Origin: Fibrobacter sp.
GTDB taxonomy: Bacteria > Fibrobacterota > Fibrobacteria > Fibrobacterales > Fibrobacteraceae
Reading direction: 5' to 3'
NCBI GenBank assembly: GCA_017520105.1
Contig: JAFWRL010000078.1
Span: 1-22,983 of the forward strand
Length of the DNA: 22,983 nt
Part shown: positions 13,312 through 21,371 of the stretch, in pieces
How the letters are laid out: each line of letters starts with the position of its first letter
Numbering within the stretch: position 1 is the first letter of the stretch
Program-made: the position numbers and the translations under genes
The notes under the pieces: generated by a model
What the model was told of the DNA's origin: nothing
Database searches by the model: none
What the model saw: only the letters and a program-made list of their open reading frames with translations

Positions 13312-15921
13312 ATGAATTTTCTCAACAAGAAGCCCGCTTTCTTTGTGGCCATGGCCGCAATTTTCTTCGCGATTTTGATGATTGTTTTTCACAATTTCGC
13401 ATTCGATTCCAGTCAACTCATGCTCAACAGCGACCAGCTGAACGGCATCGGCAGCCGCATTCTGCGCACGTTCGACGTCATCCTCACGGAATGGGACGAC
13501 AGCCGCCTCGGCGGCATCCCGACGATGGACGCTTTGTTCGCCGACGCCTACCATCCGCTGGTGTGGACGCAGTTCATCATGGATCCGGCACGCGCTGTCG
13601 GTTTCAAGTTCATCCTCACCGTCTGGGTCGCCTTCATGAGCGCAATGCTCCTCGCCTGGAACTTGACGGGCAACAAGTGGTGGGGTTCACTTCTCGGATT
13701 CCTCTACGCGTTTTCACCGGAATACTTCACGTACATCTACGGTGGCCACGACGGCAAGATGATGGTATTCGCCATCGCCCCCTTGGCGCTCCTCGCCATC
13801 AGAAAGATTGTCCGCGACGGAAGCCTCCCCTATCTCATCGTCTTTGCTCTGAGCATCGTATGGATGATTCTCGGGAGCCACCTACAACTCACCTATCTGT
13901 TCCTCTGGGGCGCCGGACTTTACACGCTTTACGAGGCCGCATTCCACTGCGACACGCTTGCCACTCGTGGCAAGCGCATCGGGCTTGCCGCCGCAGCTCT
14001 CGCCTTCGGGCTCGCCATCAGCTGTTTCCAGGTTATACCGCCGTACCTCTACACCACGACACAGTCCGTTCGTGGCGAAGGCGACCACACCAATTACGGT
14101 CATGCCGTCAGCTGGTCATTCCACCAAGAAGAAATGGCGCAAATGCTTATTCCGGGATTCATCGGCGTGGATGTCTATGAACAAGACGAAAAGACGGGCG
14201 ACCTCAAGGGAAGTTCCTTCGTCAATATGACCATGGACGAATACCGCAAGATGGCTGAGTCCGGCAACCAAGGCAGTCCGTTCTACTGGGGCCACAACAG
14301 CTTCAAGCTCGACCACAACAACGCAGGTGCGCTCCTCACGTTCCTCGGGTTCCTCTGCCTGTTCCTACCGGGCAAGCGCCGCTGGGCATGTTTCTGGGGA
14401 CTCGGAGCTGTTGTCGCTTTGAGCTACGGCATGGGGGACCACTCTCCGCTATTCAAGGTTTGGTATAACGTATTACCAGGCGTCAAGAACTTCCGCGCTC
14501 CGGGCATGGCGCTCTTCTGGCTCCCGCTCCTGCTCGTAATGATGGCAGGCCCCGTGCTCCGTGCCGTTAGCGACCCGAACGAGGATACAGCCAAGAACCG
14601 CAAGGCTCTGTTGCATGGCACCGCGATGTTCGTCATTTTGCTCTTGCTCGTCGTCATCGCCCGCTTCAACTGGACGCTCTTTATCAGCCCGTTCGGATTC
14701 GTTGTTTGCCTCGCCTACGCGGCAGCATGCCTCGGCGTGATGAGTCTCGACGACCAAAACAAGGCTATTAACGTCAAGAATTTTGTTGACGCTTTTAAAG
14801 CAAAACTTCCAGGAACATCGAGAGGTGTACAAGCCTCTGTCGTCATCGGATTTGCAGTCATCGGCATGTTCCTCATGAGCGGGCAAAAGCTCTTGAACGA
14901 CCCAGTTACGGCCCCGTACTTCAAGCCGCTGAACGAAGTGGTGATGAGCATGACCGCCTCTAAGATTATCCCGAGTTTCATCTTGATTCTCGTCGTGATT
15001 GGCGTAAGCATCGCCGTATTCAAGTGGAAAGGAAGTACGCCCGCCAAGGTCGGTATCCTTGCGCTTATCGCCGGCATCGAACTCATGACAATCAACGGCG
15101 CATTTATCCAGAACGTCGCCGCCAACGAATATATCCAGCCGAAAAACGGAGTCGTCACCGCCATCAAGGCTCCCTTCAAAGCGGATTCCATCAGCACGCC
15201 ACGTGTACTCTCGCTCTCGCGCAACAAGGCCCTCAGCGGAAACATCTTCCCGCAATATCATTTGCGCAACGCCGACGGTTTCCACGACAACGAGCTCGCC
15301 AGCTACCGAGAATTCCGTGGCGGACAAGGCAATGCGAACTACCTCTTGAACATCAACAATCCAGAAGCCGCCCACCCGTTCCTCGACTTGATGAACATCG
15401 GTGCTATCATCTTCGATACGCAACGCGGCACCACCTACATGCCGATTCCGACCGCCATGGGCGAAGCCTACATCTACGGCGAATCGACAACAATGGAAGA
15501 CGCAAAAGCCATTGACGCACTCAAGAACGGATTTGAATACCGCGAAAAAGTCATCCTCTCCGAAGAACCGCAAAACAAAGGCGAAGGCGGAGTGGCCGAG
15601 GGCAAAGCAAAGCTTGTCGCAAGCCCCAAGATGGACACGCAGGTATTCCAAGTCGAGAGCGATCGCGCAGGCTTCATGGTCGTCGCCGGCAACTACCATC
15701 CCTATTGGAAAGCAACCGTCAACGGAAAAGAAGCCAAGGTTTACAAGGCATTCGGCACGCTTCGCGCTGTAGAAATTCCGAAGGGCAAGTCCGAAGTCCG
15801 CATGGAATATCGCAGCAAGCCGCTCCACGCCTGCATCAAGGTGAGCCTGCTTGCCGCAGTCCTCCTCATCGCCTTTGGCGCGTTCATCTTCGTGCGAACA
15901 AAGAAAGCGCAAGCAAAGTAG
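13312..15921 (+). CDS. YfhO-family multi-pass membrane protein
   Basis: This 869-residue protein has a long hydrophobic N-terminal region with about a dozen membrane helices and a first periplasmic loop rich in conserved-looking motifs (LNSDQLNGIGSRILRTFDVILTEWDDSRLGGIPTMDALF in two segments). Then come FSPEYFTYIYGGHDGKMM, further helices, a soluble region (about 620-840) and a final helix before the C-terminus (RTKKAQAK). The segment NYHPYWKATVNGKEAKVYKAF, ending in IPKGKSEVRMEY, is the typical C-terminal beta region of YfhO proteins. The family is related by fold to GT-C glycosyltransferases and has been linked to glycosylation of cell-wall polymers in Firmicutes; the substrate here is unknown. 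No Shine-Dalgarno precedes the ATG. An acyltransferase gene follows after 7 bp, so the two probably modify an envelope glycan together. Confidence 0.82.
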   Translation: MNFLNKKPAFFVAMAAIFFAILMIVFHNFAFDSSQLMLNSDQLNGIGSRILRTFDVILTEWDDSRLGGIPTMDALFADAYHPLVWTQFIMDPARAVGFKFILTVWVAFMSAMLLAWNLTGNKWWGSLLGFLYAFSPEYFTYIYGGHDGKMMVFAIAPLALLAIRKIVRDGSLPYLIVFALSIVWMILGSHLQLTYLFLWGAGLYTLYEAAFHCDTLATRGKRIGLAAAALAFGLAISCFQVIPPYLYTTTQSVRGEGDHTNYGHAVSWSFHQEEMAQMLIPGFIGVDVYEQDEKTGDLKGSSFVNMTMDEYRKMAESGNQGSPFYWGHNSFKLDHNNAGALLTFLGFLCLFLPGKRRWACFWGLGAVVALSYGMGDHSPLFKVWYNVLPGVKNFRAPGMALFWLPLLLVMMAGPVLRAVSDPNEDTAKNRKALLHGTAMFVILLLLVVIARFNWTLFISPFGFVVCLAYAAACLGVMSLDDQNKAINVKNFVDAFKAKLPGTSRGVQASVVIGFAVIGMFLMSGQKLLNDPVTAPYFKPLNEVVMSMTASKIIPSFILILVVIGVSIAVFKWKGSTPAKVGILALIAGIELMTINGAFIQNVAANEYIQPKNGVVTAIKAPFKADSISTPRVLSLSRNKALSGNIFPQYHLRNADGFHDNELASYREFRGGQGNANYLLNINNPEAAHPFLDLMNIGAIIFDTQRGTTYMPIPTAMGEAYIYGESTTMEDAKAIDALKNGFEYREKVILSEEPQNKGEGGVAEGKAKLVASPKMDTQVFQVESDRAGFMVVAGNYHPYWKATVNGKEAKVYKAFGTLRAVEIPKGKSEVRMEYRSKPLHACIKVSLLAAVLLIAFGAFIFVRTKKAQAK

Positions 15922-15928
15922 AGCAAGC

Positions 15929-16966
15929 ATGCAAAAAGGCATAGCCTCACCCGACAAGTATCTGTCCATCGACGATTCAACGGTCATGAAGGCTATCGCC
16001 ATTCTATTGATGCTCTCGCATCACCTTTGGACATTCCCGGAGCGCATCGCAGGCGGTCCTCTCGAAAGTCTTATTTCGTTTTCAAACCTGCCGCTCACAG
16101 TCCATCTGGGCGTCTTCGGGAAAATTTGCGTTTCGATGTTTTTCTTTCTTGGCGGCTACGGTCTGTACAAAAGATATTTCGGCAAGCGCTACAATATCGC
16201 CAAGCGGCTGAAAAAACTGTACTTTGCATACTGGAAAGTTTTTCTCATCTTCGTTCCCATCGGGTTCATCTTCTTCTCAAACCAGAATGCGTACTGCCAA
16301 GACGTAGGCGTCTATTCCGCATTCTCCGAATTTTCGATAAAAGAGTTCGTCTTAAACTTCTTCGGTTTTGTCTCGACCTACAACAGGGAATGGTGGTTTT
16401 TATTGAGCTATGCCATCGCGCTAATCCTATTCCCGCTCATCCGAAAAATCGTTGATTATCTTTCCATTTACCTCAACTTATTCATCGTCATCATCATAAG
16501 CGTATTACTGACAAACGTTTTCCAATCCGAATCTTATGCGGTATGTTTCGGGATGGGCGTTATAGTAGCAAAGCACCGTTTATTCGACAGCTTAAGTGAT
16601 TTCGCTAAATCAAAAAAATTTCTATTTCTCAATCCAGTCTCCGACATATTAATCTGGCTTCTCGTCATAATTCTGAGGCTAAAAGTCATCGGCGAACAAC
16701 TCGACATTTTCTTCGTTCCGATTTTAACAATCGCAAGCATTAATTTCATAAACAAATTAAGCATACTCAAAAAAAGTTTGTCTTCACTTGGCAAACGAAG
16801 CACGAACATGTGGCTCATCCACACGTTCTTCTGCTACTATTTCGGCATAACCGCAAAAATCGTCGCCGCCCCCAGATACGCAATACTAGCACTAATCGTA
16901 CTGTTCGCAATGAGCTATGCAGCCTCTATACTTGTAGAGAAGTTCTGGAAAAGAATCGGCAAATAA
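15929..16966 (+). CDS. Acyltransferase-3 family membrane protein
   Basis: This 345-residue polytopic membrane protein starts at ATG 15929 (MQKGIASPDKYLSIDDS), 7 bp after the YfhO-family stop. The frame is open upstream to 15851 inside that gene, but a start there is unlikely. Residues 20-36 (MKAIAILLMLSHHLWTF) carry the paired His31/His32 typical of the first helix of acyltransferase-3 proteins. FGKICVSMFFFLGGYGLYKRY forms the second helix and loop, and about eight more hydrophobic helices follow, ending with VEKFWKRIGK. The family moves acetyl or other acyl groups onto extracytoplasmic sugars. The middle and 3' half (about 16440-16760) look more A/T-rich than the YfhO gene, which may reflect membrane-protein composition or a separate origin. 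Confidence 0.78.
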   Translation: MQKGIASPDKYLSIDDSTVMKAIAILLMLSHHLWTFPERIAGGPLESLISFSNLPLTVHLGVFGKICVSMFFFLGGYGLYKRYFGKRYNIAKRLKKLYFAYWKVFLIFVPIGFIFFSNQNAYCQDVGVYSAFSEFSIKEFVLNFFGFVSTYNREWWFLLSYAIALILFPLIRKIVDYLSIYLNLFIVIIISVLLTNVFQSESYAVCFGMGVIVAKHRLFDSLSDFAKSKKFLFLNPVSDILIWLLVIILRLKVIGEQLDIFFVPILTIASINFINKLSILKKSLSSLGKRSTNMWLIHTFFCYYFGITAKIVAAPRYAILALIVLFAMSYAASILVEKFWKRIGK

Positions 16967-16974
16967 ACGCAAAA

Positions 16975-17011
16975 AGTCCATAGACAACCCCATAAAGAGC
17001 AGCCATGGACT
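16975..17011 (-). terminator. Terminator of the minus-strand lipoprotein operon
   Basis: Reading the minus strand after the histidine-phosphatase gene, AGTCCAT (plus 17005-17011) pairs with ATGGACT (plus 16975-16981) across a 23-nt loop and is followed by a T run. It lies between two convergent genes; the plus direction lacks a T tract. Confidence 0.45.
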
Positions 17012-17035
17012 ACGGTTCAAACAAGGAATACAAAA

Positions 17036-18214
17036 TTAATTGAGACGGCGCATGTAGATAGCCAAGTAATCGATTACACCGGAATCAGTTCCCTTGATGG
17101 GAATGTAGCGTATGCTGTTGTCCGCACCAAAAATGACGGCAACACCCGCAATGTAATTAATCCAGTGATAATCTTCGTGGTACTTGAGCGCAACCTTCCG
17201 CTGCGAGCCGAAAACCGTCAAGGGCATTACTAAAATATCGTGCGAGACCATGACGCTCACGCGTTTCCACTTAGGCAAGTTTTTCATGACAACGGTTTTC
17301 ATAAATTCTTCTGCGCGGGGTTCCAATTCGTAAAACACTTCAGGGTAACCGCCCTCATACGCCCAACGCGCCATGAGTTCTACGGAACTGCCTTTGAGGC
17401 CAAGCGCATCTGCATGTTTTGCGAGAGAATCAGCAGAAATTTTTAGGAACCAATTTCCAGTTATGTCGTAATTCGTGATGAGCTTGGGCAAGGTCTTTTC
17501 GCCTCGTCCAATCGAAACGTTATTTGCGGTCTCATTCGTGCGTACGAATCCCGAAGTGATGTACGATATTTCCTCATCACTTTTGATGGACTTGCCTAAA
17601 TCTTGCGCCATCTTCACACCGTTTGCGGTAAGTTCTGTTTCCATGGCCACGGCATCTTCACGCTCGGAATGACGTATGATGAACACCGCTTTTTCTTCGG
17701 GCGAGAGGCTATTATAGACGTCTGCAACGGTTGCGAATCCGTCCTTATCTAGTGCGATGCTACGCGCATTTGCAGACGAAGAAGATTGCACTGACGAAGA
17801 AGACCGTTCTGACGAAGAAGACGAAGAAGATTTCACTGACGAAAAGGAATGTGCTGCCGAGGAGGAATTTTGCACCATAGAAGACTTCGGCAGATAATGC
17901 GTCGAAACCGAAGAACTCGACTCGAGTTTTGCGGACGATTGTCCGTGATGCTGATGTACACTGGAAGAAACCGGAAAGGCCGTTGACGACAATGTCGCTG
18001 ACGGCCCTTCCGGAGAATCTAGCGCAGATGACCCTCCAAACCAACTCCCAGAGCAAGGAAGTACAAGGTCAGATGAGCTCGATTCTATATTTGAAGATAT
18101 TGCAGACGAATCCGTGGAGATTTCGCTCGGAGAATCTCCGCACGATGAAAGAATCAACAGAAATGCGACAACTACCGTGAGCACACAAAATGTGTTGAAC
18201 AAGGATTTGAACAT
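17036..18214 (-). CDS. Histidine-phosphatase superfamily lipoprotein
   Basis: The 392-residue product begins at ATG 18214, which shares its A with the TAA stop of the upstream gene (TAATG) and has GGGGG a few bases before it, a clear case for translational coupling. A GTG 4 codons earlier is less likely. The signal ends in LILSSC with lipidated Cys25. Residues about 26-150 form a Ser-rich linker with runs of Ser, a trait of Fibrobacter lipoproteins. The catalytic domain (about 160-392) has IIRHSERE with the phospho-acceptor-type Arg181-His182, then SGFVRTNETA and the late SHDILVMPL with a second His. This RH-type core belongs to the histidine phosphatase superfamily; whether it acts on phosphate esters at the cell surface is inferred. 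The partner gene encodes an FGE-like lipoprotein. Confidence 0.82.
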   Translation of the reverse strand: MFKSLFNTFCVLTVVVAFLLILSSCGDSPSEISTDSSAISSNIESSSSDLVLPCSGSWFGGSSALDSPEGPSATLSSTAFPVSSSVHQHHGQSSAKLESSSSVSTHYLPKSSMVQNSSSAAHSFSSVKSSSSSSSERSSSSVQSSSSANARSIALDKDGFATVADVYNSLSPEEKAVFIIRHSEREDAVAMETELTANGVKMAQDLGKSIKSDEEISYITSGFVRTNETANNVSIGRGEKTLPKLITNYDITGNWFLKISADSLAKHADALGLKGSSVELMARWAYEGGYPEVFYELEPRAEEFMKTVVMKNLPKWKRVSVMVSHDILVMPLTVFGSQRKVALKYHEDYHWINYIAGVAVIFGADNSIRYIPIKGTDSGVIDYLAIYMRRLN

Positions 18215-20187
18215 TACGACCCCCACTGGTAATCACCAGCCTCGTACACCGGATTTTCACCGTTAAATCCGCGTGGTCGCTTGATCTTGTCGTCGAATAC
18301 CGTCTTGTTGAATATGCGGAAGTCGCCGCGTTCGTAGCTTTGGAACGATATGTGGCAGAAAATGGGGCCTGCCGGCATGTACTCGCTGTAGCTCATGGTG
18401 CGTTCGCCCGCAGTATAGAGGTAATTGAAATACTTGCCATTCAGAACAATGTGCAAACCTATATTGCCAACAGTGAACCAGCGGCCCTTTGCAAGGATAT
18501 TCTCATGGTGGGTGTCATCGTAATCCATCACCACGAATTCCGCGTCGCCGCTCTTGTCGAGGTGGAAACGATACTTGTGGTTACCTCCACAGCAGCGCCC
18601 GTCAAAGAACCAAGTGTATCCGCTGGCCGCCGCAATGCGCGGGTCACGTACGCTCGTATCAGGATGTGCCAACTGTTCATCGGTCACGAGGCGCTCGGGT
18701 TCCACAGCGGCAATCAATTGCGCAAGCGTTTTCGGGTTCGCTACCGAAGAGAGCGTCACCTTGTTCTTCGCTTCGCTCAAGGCACGACGATACAAACGGT
18801 ACGGAATGCCGTCATTGCTTATCATGGTGAGTTCGTCCTGACTGAACACATAGTAGGCGTACGTCTTGGTGCCGCTCTTGGTAACCACATTGAAACTGCG
18901 GTTGTTGAGCGTGTACCACTGGCCCGAAACGTTCGGGAATCCCGATACCGCAGCGACACCATCTTCGCCGATAACAACGGTGTAGTCATCGCTTATCCAA
19001 GCCTCATCTGCTGCAGTAACCAAGCGACAGTCGCGGTTCTTGTCCCCCTGGCATGCAGCAGCAGAAGGATTCGCCGCTTCGCAGGGGCTCACCATGCCTG
19101 GTGGGAGCTTAGTGGACATTCCGATACGGAATCCCATGTCTGCCGCACCATCACGGCTACGGATAGCCCTGCGGCTCACACGCGCAAATTCTGCCGGTTC
19201 CCCATAACTGCCTCCACGGCGGGTCTTGTTGCCACTACCGGTAAGCTGTACCGGGTTCACTTTATCGCCCGAAGTATAGCCAACAAGCCAGTCGTAAACC
19301 CATTCCCATGAATTGCCGCTCATGTCGTAAAGCCCTAGCTTGTTCGGCTTCTTGGTCGCCACATCGTGCGCCTTGCCCCCGCTATTCTCGGAATACCAGG
19401 CCACGTCATCGACTGTATTGCTGCCCGAGAATTTGAAATTGTCAGCAACACCATCCTTGCCGCCGCGTGCCGCAAATTCCCATTCGGCATCCGTCAACAA
19501 ACGATACTGACGGCCTGTCGCTTGGCCCAATTTACAAGCAAAACTATTCGCATCGAACCAGCTCACACCAATTTTCGGAGCCTTGTCCGATTCCCAAGCG
19601 TTTTTCTTGCCACCCATCACGGCATTCCATTGTCCGATAGTGACCTCGGTGGGCGCGATATAATACGCATCGACCGTCACCTTATGCGATGGAGTCTCGT
19701 AAATCTTGTCCTGTTCGGCACAATTGTCGCAGCCCCGCGTGTAAGTACCGCCCGGCACATACACCATGTTAAATACGGAAGCATTTACCGTATCCGAAAA
19801 ATTTGCAGGAGCAACATACGCAAACTCAACCGCGCTGGAAGAAGATCTGGAAACCGAAGCGGAAGATTTCGCAAGGGCTGTTGCAGAAGACCGCGCAGAA
19901 GCTGTAGCGGAGGAAGAAACTGCGGCTGGAGAAGATACGACTGAAGAGGCAACAGAAGTTGCGGCAGAAGTTGCAGCAGAAGACCTGTTCGAAGACGAAG
20001 AAATGTCGTTAAGCCTGTTCGACGAACCTGCTTCAAACTGTTCGCTTGAAGACATGCTAACGATTTGTGAATCGCTTGACGCAGGAAACTCCGAAGCAAC
20101 AGCTGTAGAGGAATCACCCGAACAACTCCAAACCATCCCAGCGGTCAAAACCGTTGCCGCTAAAACACCCGAGGAAAGTTTATACAT
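18214..20187 (-). CDS. Lipoprotein with formylglycine-generating-enzyme-like domain, catalytic Cys absent
   Basis: This protein of about 657 residues has a lipoprotein signal (MYKLSSGVLAATVLTAGMVWSC, written in parts: core 5-19, Cys22). The ATG at 20187 has AAGG 7 nt upstream; an ATG 4 codons earlier (20199) is possible. A Ser/Ala-rich linker covers about 25-115. Residues 138-361 are an FGE-sulfatase (SUMF1-like) domain: FNMVYVPGG, then YYIAPTEVTIGQWN, GVSWFDANSFACKL, YRLLTDAEWEFAARGG, GLYDMSGNSWEW, RRGGSYGEPAEF and GFRIG. The two copper-binding Cys of true FGE, expected near GGSY and the next strand, are missing, so a catalytic FGE role is unlikely. The C-terminal 290 residues contain a Cys pair (RCCGG) and beta-rich segments that are not recognised. 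It is coupled to the histidine-phosphatase gene. Confidence 0.82.
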   Translation of the reverse strand: MYKLSSGVLAATVLTAGMVWSCSGDSSTAVASEFPASSDSQIVSMSSSEQFEAGSSNRLNDISSSSNRSSAATSAATSVASSVVSSPAAVSSSATASARSSATALAKSSASVSRSSSSAVEFAYVAPANFSDTVNASVFNMVYVPGGTYTRGCDNCAEQDKIYETPSHKVTVDAYYIAPTEVTIGQWNAVMGGKKNAWESDKAPKIGVSWFDANSFACKLGQATGRQYRLLTDAEWEFAARGGKDGVADNFKFSGSNTVDDVAWYSENSGGKAHDVATKKPNKLGLYDMSGNSWEWVYDWLVGYTSGDKVNPVQLTGSGNKTRRGGSYGEPAEFARVSRRAIRSRDGAADMGFRIGMSTKLPPGMVSPCEAANPSAAACQGDKNRDCRLVTAADEAWISDDYTVVIGEDGVAAVSGFPNVSGQWYTLNNRSFNVVTKSGTKTYAYYVFSQDELTMISNDGIPYRLYRRALSEAKNKVTLSSVANPKTLAQLIAAVEPERLVTDEQLAHPDTSVRDPRIAAASGYTWFFDGRCCGGNHKYRFHLDKSGDAEFVVMDYDDTHHENILAKGRWFTVGNIGLHIVLNGKYFNYLYTAGERTMSYSEYMPAGPIFCHISFQSYERGDFRIFNKTVFDDKIKRPRGFNGENPVYEAGDYQWGS

Positions 20188-20260
20188 AGGCACCTTCATC
20201 GAGCAAAAAACCTAAACCCAAAATAAATATATGTTCATATACATTGGGCCAAACTGTATA

Positions 20261-20289
20261 ATTACTTTTACTGTGGACAAATATGTCAA
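20261..20289 (-). promoter_or_regulatory. Promoter of the FGE-like/histidine-phosphatase lipoprotein operon
   Basis: On the minus strand a perfect TTGACA (plus 20284-20289) is followed by 17 bp and AGTAAT (plus 20261-20266). The -35 lies inside the 19-bp palindromic element. Confidence 0.4.
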
Positions 20290-20290
20290 C
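20272..20290. promoter_or_regulatory. Operator-like element, copy 1
   Basis: TGTGGACAAATATGTCAAC is an imperfect palindrome: GTGGACA and TGTCAAC pair with one mismatch around a 4-bp centre. It is nearly identical to the copy at 20424. Confidence 0.5.
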
Positions 20291-20333
20291 ACCCCGCACA
20301 CAAAAAAAAATTGGGTTTCAAGAGCTCTTTTAC

Positions 20334-20352
20334 TGTTGACATTTTCTATACC
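20334..20352. promoter_or_regulatory. Operator-like element, degenerate copy
   Basis: GTTGACATTTT at 20335-20345 matches 11 consecutive bases of the reverse complement of copy 2; the other half-site is eroded. Its TTGACA is also a candidate -35 for the rightward operon. Confidence 0.35.
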
Positions 20353-20363
20353 ATCGGTAGGAT
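20336..20363 (+). promoter_or_regulatory. Possible promoter of the TIGR02147-type/lipoprotein operon
   Basis: TTGACA (20336-20341), 16 bp, then TAGGAT (20358-20363), a 4-of-6 match to the -10 consensus. It would give a leader of about 150 nt that contains operator copy 2. Confidence 0.3.
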
Positions 20364-20423
20364 TTACAAAATCAACCTTATATTCCCTTTTATTGGCTAA
20401 AACAAACAAAAATCATCATTAGA

Positions 20424-20442
20424 TGTGGACAAAAATGTCAAC
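20424..20442. promoter_or_regulatory. Operator-like element, copy 2
   Basis: TGTGGACAAAAATGTCAAC differs from copy 1 at one base only (A for T at the centre) and lies 152 bp from it. Confidence 0.5.
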
Positions 20443-20523
20443 GGATTAAAAAAAAGCAGGCCCACAGCACAACAAAACGATGTTTATTTATAGAAAAAAT
20501 GTATCTTTGATTGCAGGTTGCCT

Positions 20524-21369
20524 ATGTTTGCCAGAAACAAGATAAACATCTACGACTACTCCGACTACCGCAAGTTTCTGTCGGATTTTTACGAGTTGGA
20601 GAAGTCGTTCGACCCGACTTTCAGTTACCGCGTATTTGCCACGGCGGTCAACATGGATGCAAGTCTCCTCCTGAAAATTTTGCAAGGCAAGCGGCACGTA
20701 TCTTCAAAGAATATCGAGACCTTCGTGCAGTTTTTCCGCTACAAGGAAGGCAAGGCAGAATATTTCCGTGAGATGATTGCCTATGCAAAAGCTAAAACCG
20801 ACGAAGATGTCCGCAAGCATTTCGAAGCACTCCAGAGAATGCGACCATCGAGTTGCCGCGAACTGGACGAGGCTCGCTACCGTTATTTCCAGCAATGGTT
20901 CTACCCGATGATCCGCTCGGCACTGGACGTTTTTGACTACCGTAATTCTGAACATGCGACCGCACTTGGCGACTCCTGCATCCCCAAGCTCACAGCAAAT
21001 CAGGTAGAAACAGCAGTCGAAGCACTACTGCAACTCGGGCTTGCACACCAGAGAAAGGACGGACGCATCGTCCCGACGGATGCGCACCTGAAAACTCAAG
21101 AGCACTGGCTAAGCGCCTCCATTAGCGAATACCAAAAGAGCATCGCCGAATTGGCACACCGCTCAATTGCCGAAACCCCGAAAGAGGAACGCGACATTAG
21201 CACGCTCACCATGGCAATTGACTCCTCACAGATACAAAAAATCCGCGACATACTCGCCGACGCACGCAAATCCATCGTAAAAGTGGCAAATTCGATGCCT
21301 TCACAAATTTGCGACAGCGTTTATCAATTAAATTTTCAATTGTTCCCGATGATGAAGAAAAAGGATTGA
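20524..21369 (+). CDS. TIGR02147-type (Fibrobacter paralogous family) putative regulator
   Basis: The 281-residue soluble protein starts at ATG 20524, with CAGG 6 nt upstream; a TTG two codons earlier also fits the frame. The N-terminus (NIYDYSDYRKFLSDFYE) is the family signature. Residues 33-67 (FSYRVFATAVNMDASLLLKILQGKRHVSSKNIETF in two segments) look like a helix-turn-helix: a first helix, a turn at VNMDAS and a recognition-type helix LLLKILQGKRH. A helical central part and a second winged-helix-like region (TANQVETAVEALLQLGLAHQRKDGRIVPTD) follow; the end (to KKKD) is charged. Members occur in many copies in Fibrobacter and are commonly suspected to be transcriptional regulators, but their function is not established. 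Two bp separate it from the following lipoprotein gene, and the stretch upstream carries repeated palindromes, which fits an autoregulator. Confidence 0.8.
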   Translation: MFARNKINIYDYSDYRKFLSDFYELEKSFDPTFSYRVFATAVNMDASLLLKILQGKRHVSSKNIETFVQFFRYKEGKAEYFREMIAYAKAKTDEDVRKHFEALQRMRPSSCRELDEARYRYFQQWFYPMIRSALDVFDYRNSEHATALGDSCIPKLTANQVETAVEALLQLGLAHQRKDGRIVPTDAHLKTQEHWLSASISEYQKSIAELAHRSIAETPKEERDISTLTMAIDSSQIQKIRDILADARKSIVKVANSMPSQICDSVYQLNFQLFPMMKKKD

Positions 21370-21371
21370 CC

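Larger units (their letters stand above)
20200..20523. other. A/T-rich divergent intergenic region with operator-like repeats
   Basis: No convincing gene was found in this region of just over 300 bp. It holds the 19-bp imperfect palindromes at 20272-20290 and 20424-20442, a degenerate copy at 20334-20352, predicted promoters in both directions, and a 10-bp palindrome AAGAGCTCTT at 20320-20329. Two overlapping ORFs of about 63-65 codons lie here but lack ribosome binding sites and recognisable features. Confidence 0.6.

Noticed and set aside
14473..16002. 509-codon open frame on the minus strand opposite the YfhO-family gene
   Set aside because: Its translation is rich in Cys, His, Glu and Asp as expected of a shadow of a GC-rich gene, with no ribosome binding site or recognised domain.
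20231..20422. 63-codon plus-strand and 65-codon minus-strand ORFs in the divergent intergenic region
   Set aside because: They overlap each other on opposite strands, lack ribosome binding sites and low-complexity A/T-rich translation gives no recognisable protein.
20272..20442. TGTGGACAA in both palindromes resembles a DnaA box (reverse complement differs from TTATCCACA at one base), suggesting a replication origin
   Set aside because: No dnaA, dnaN, gyr or parAB gene is nearby, only two boxes are present, and each is part of a longer conserved palindrome, which a DnaA box does not explain.
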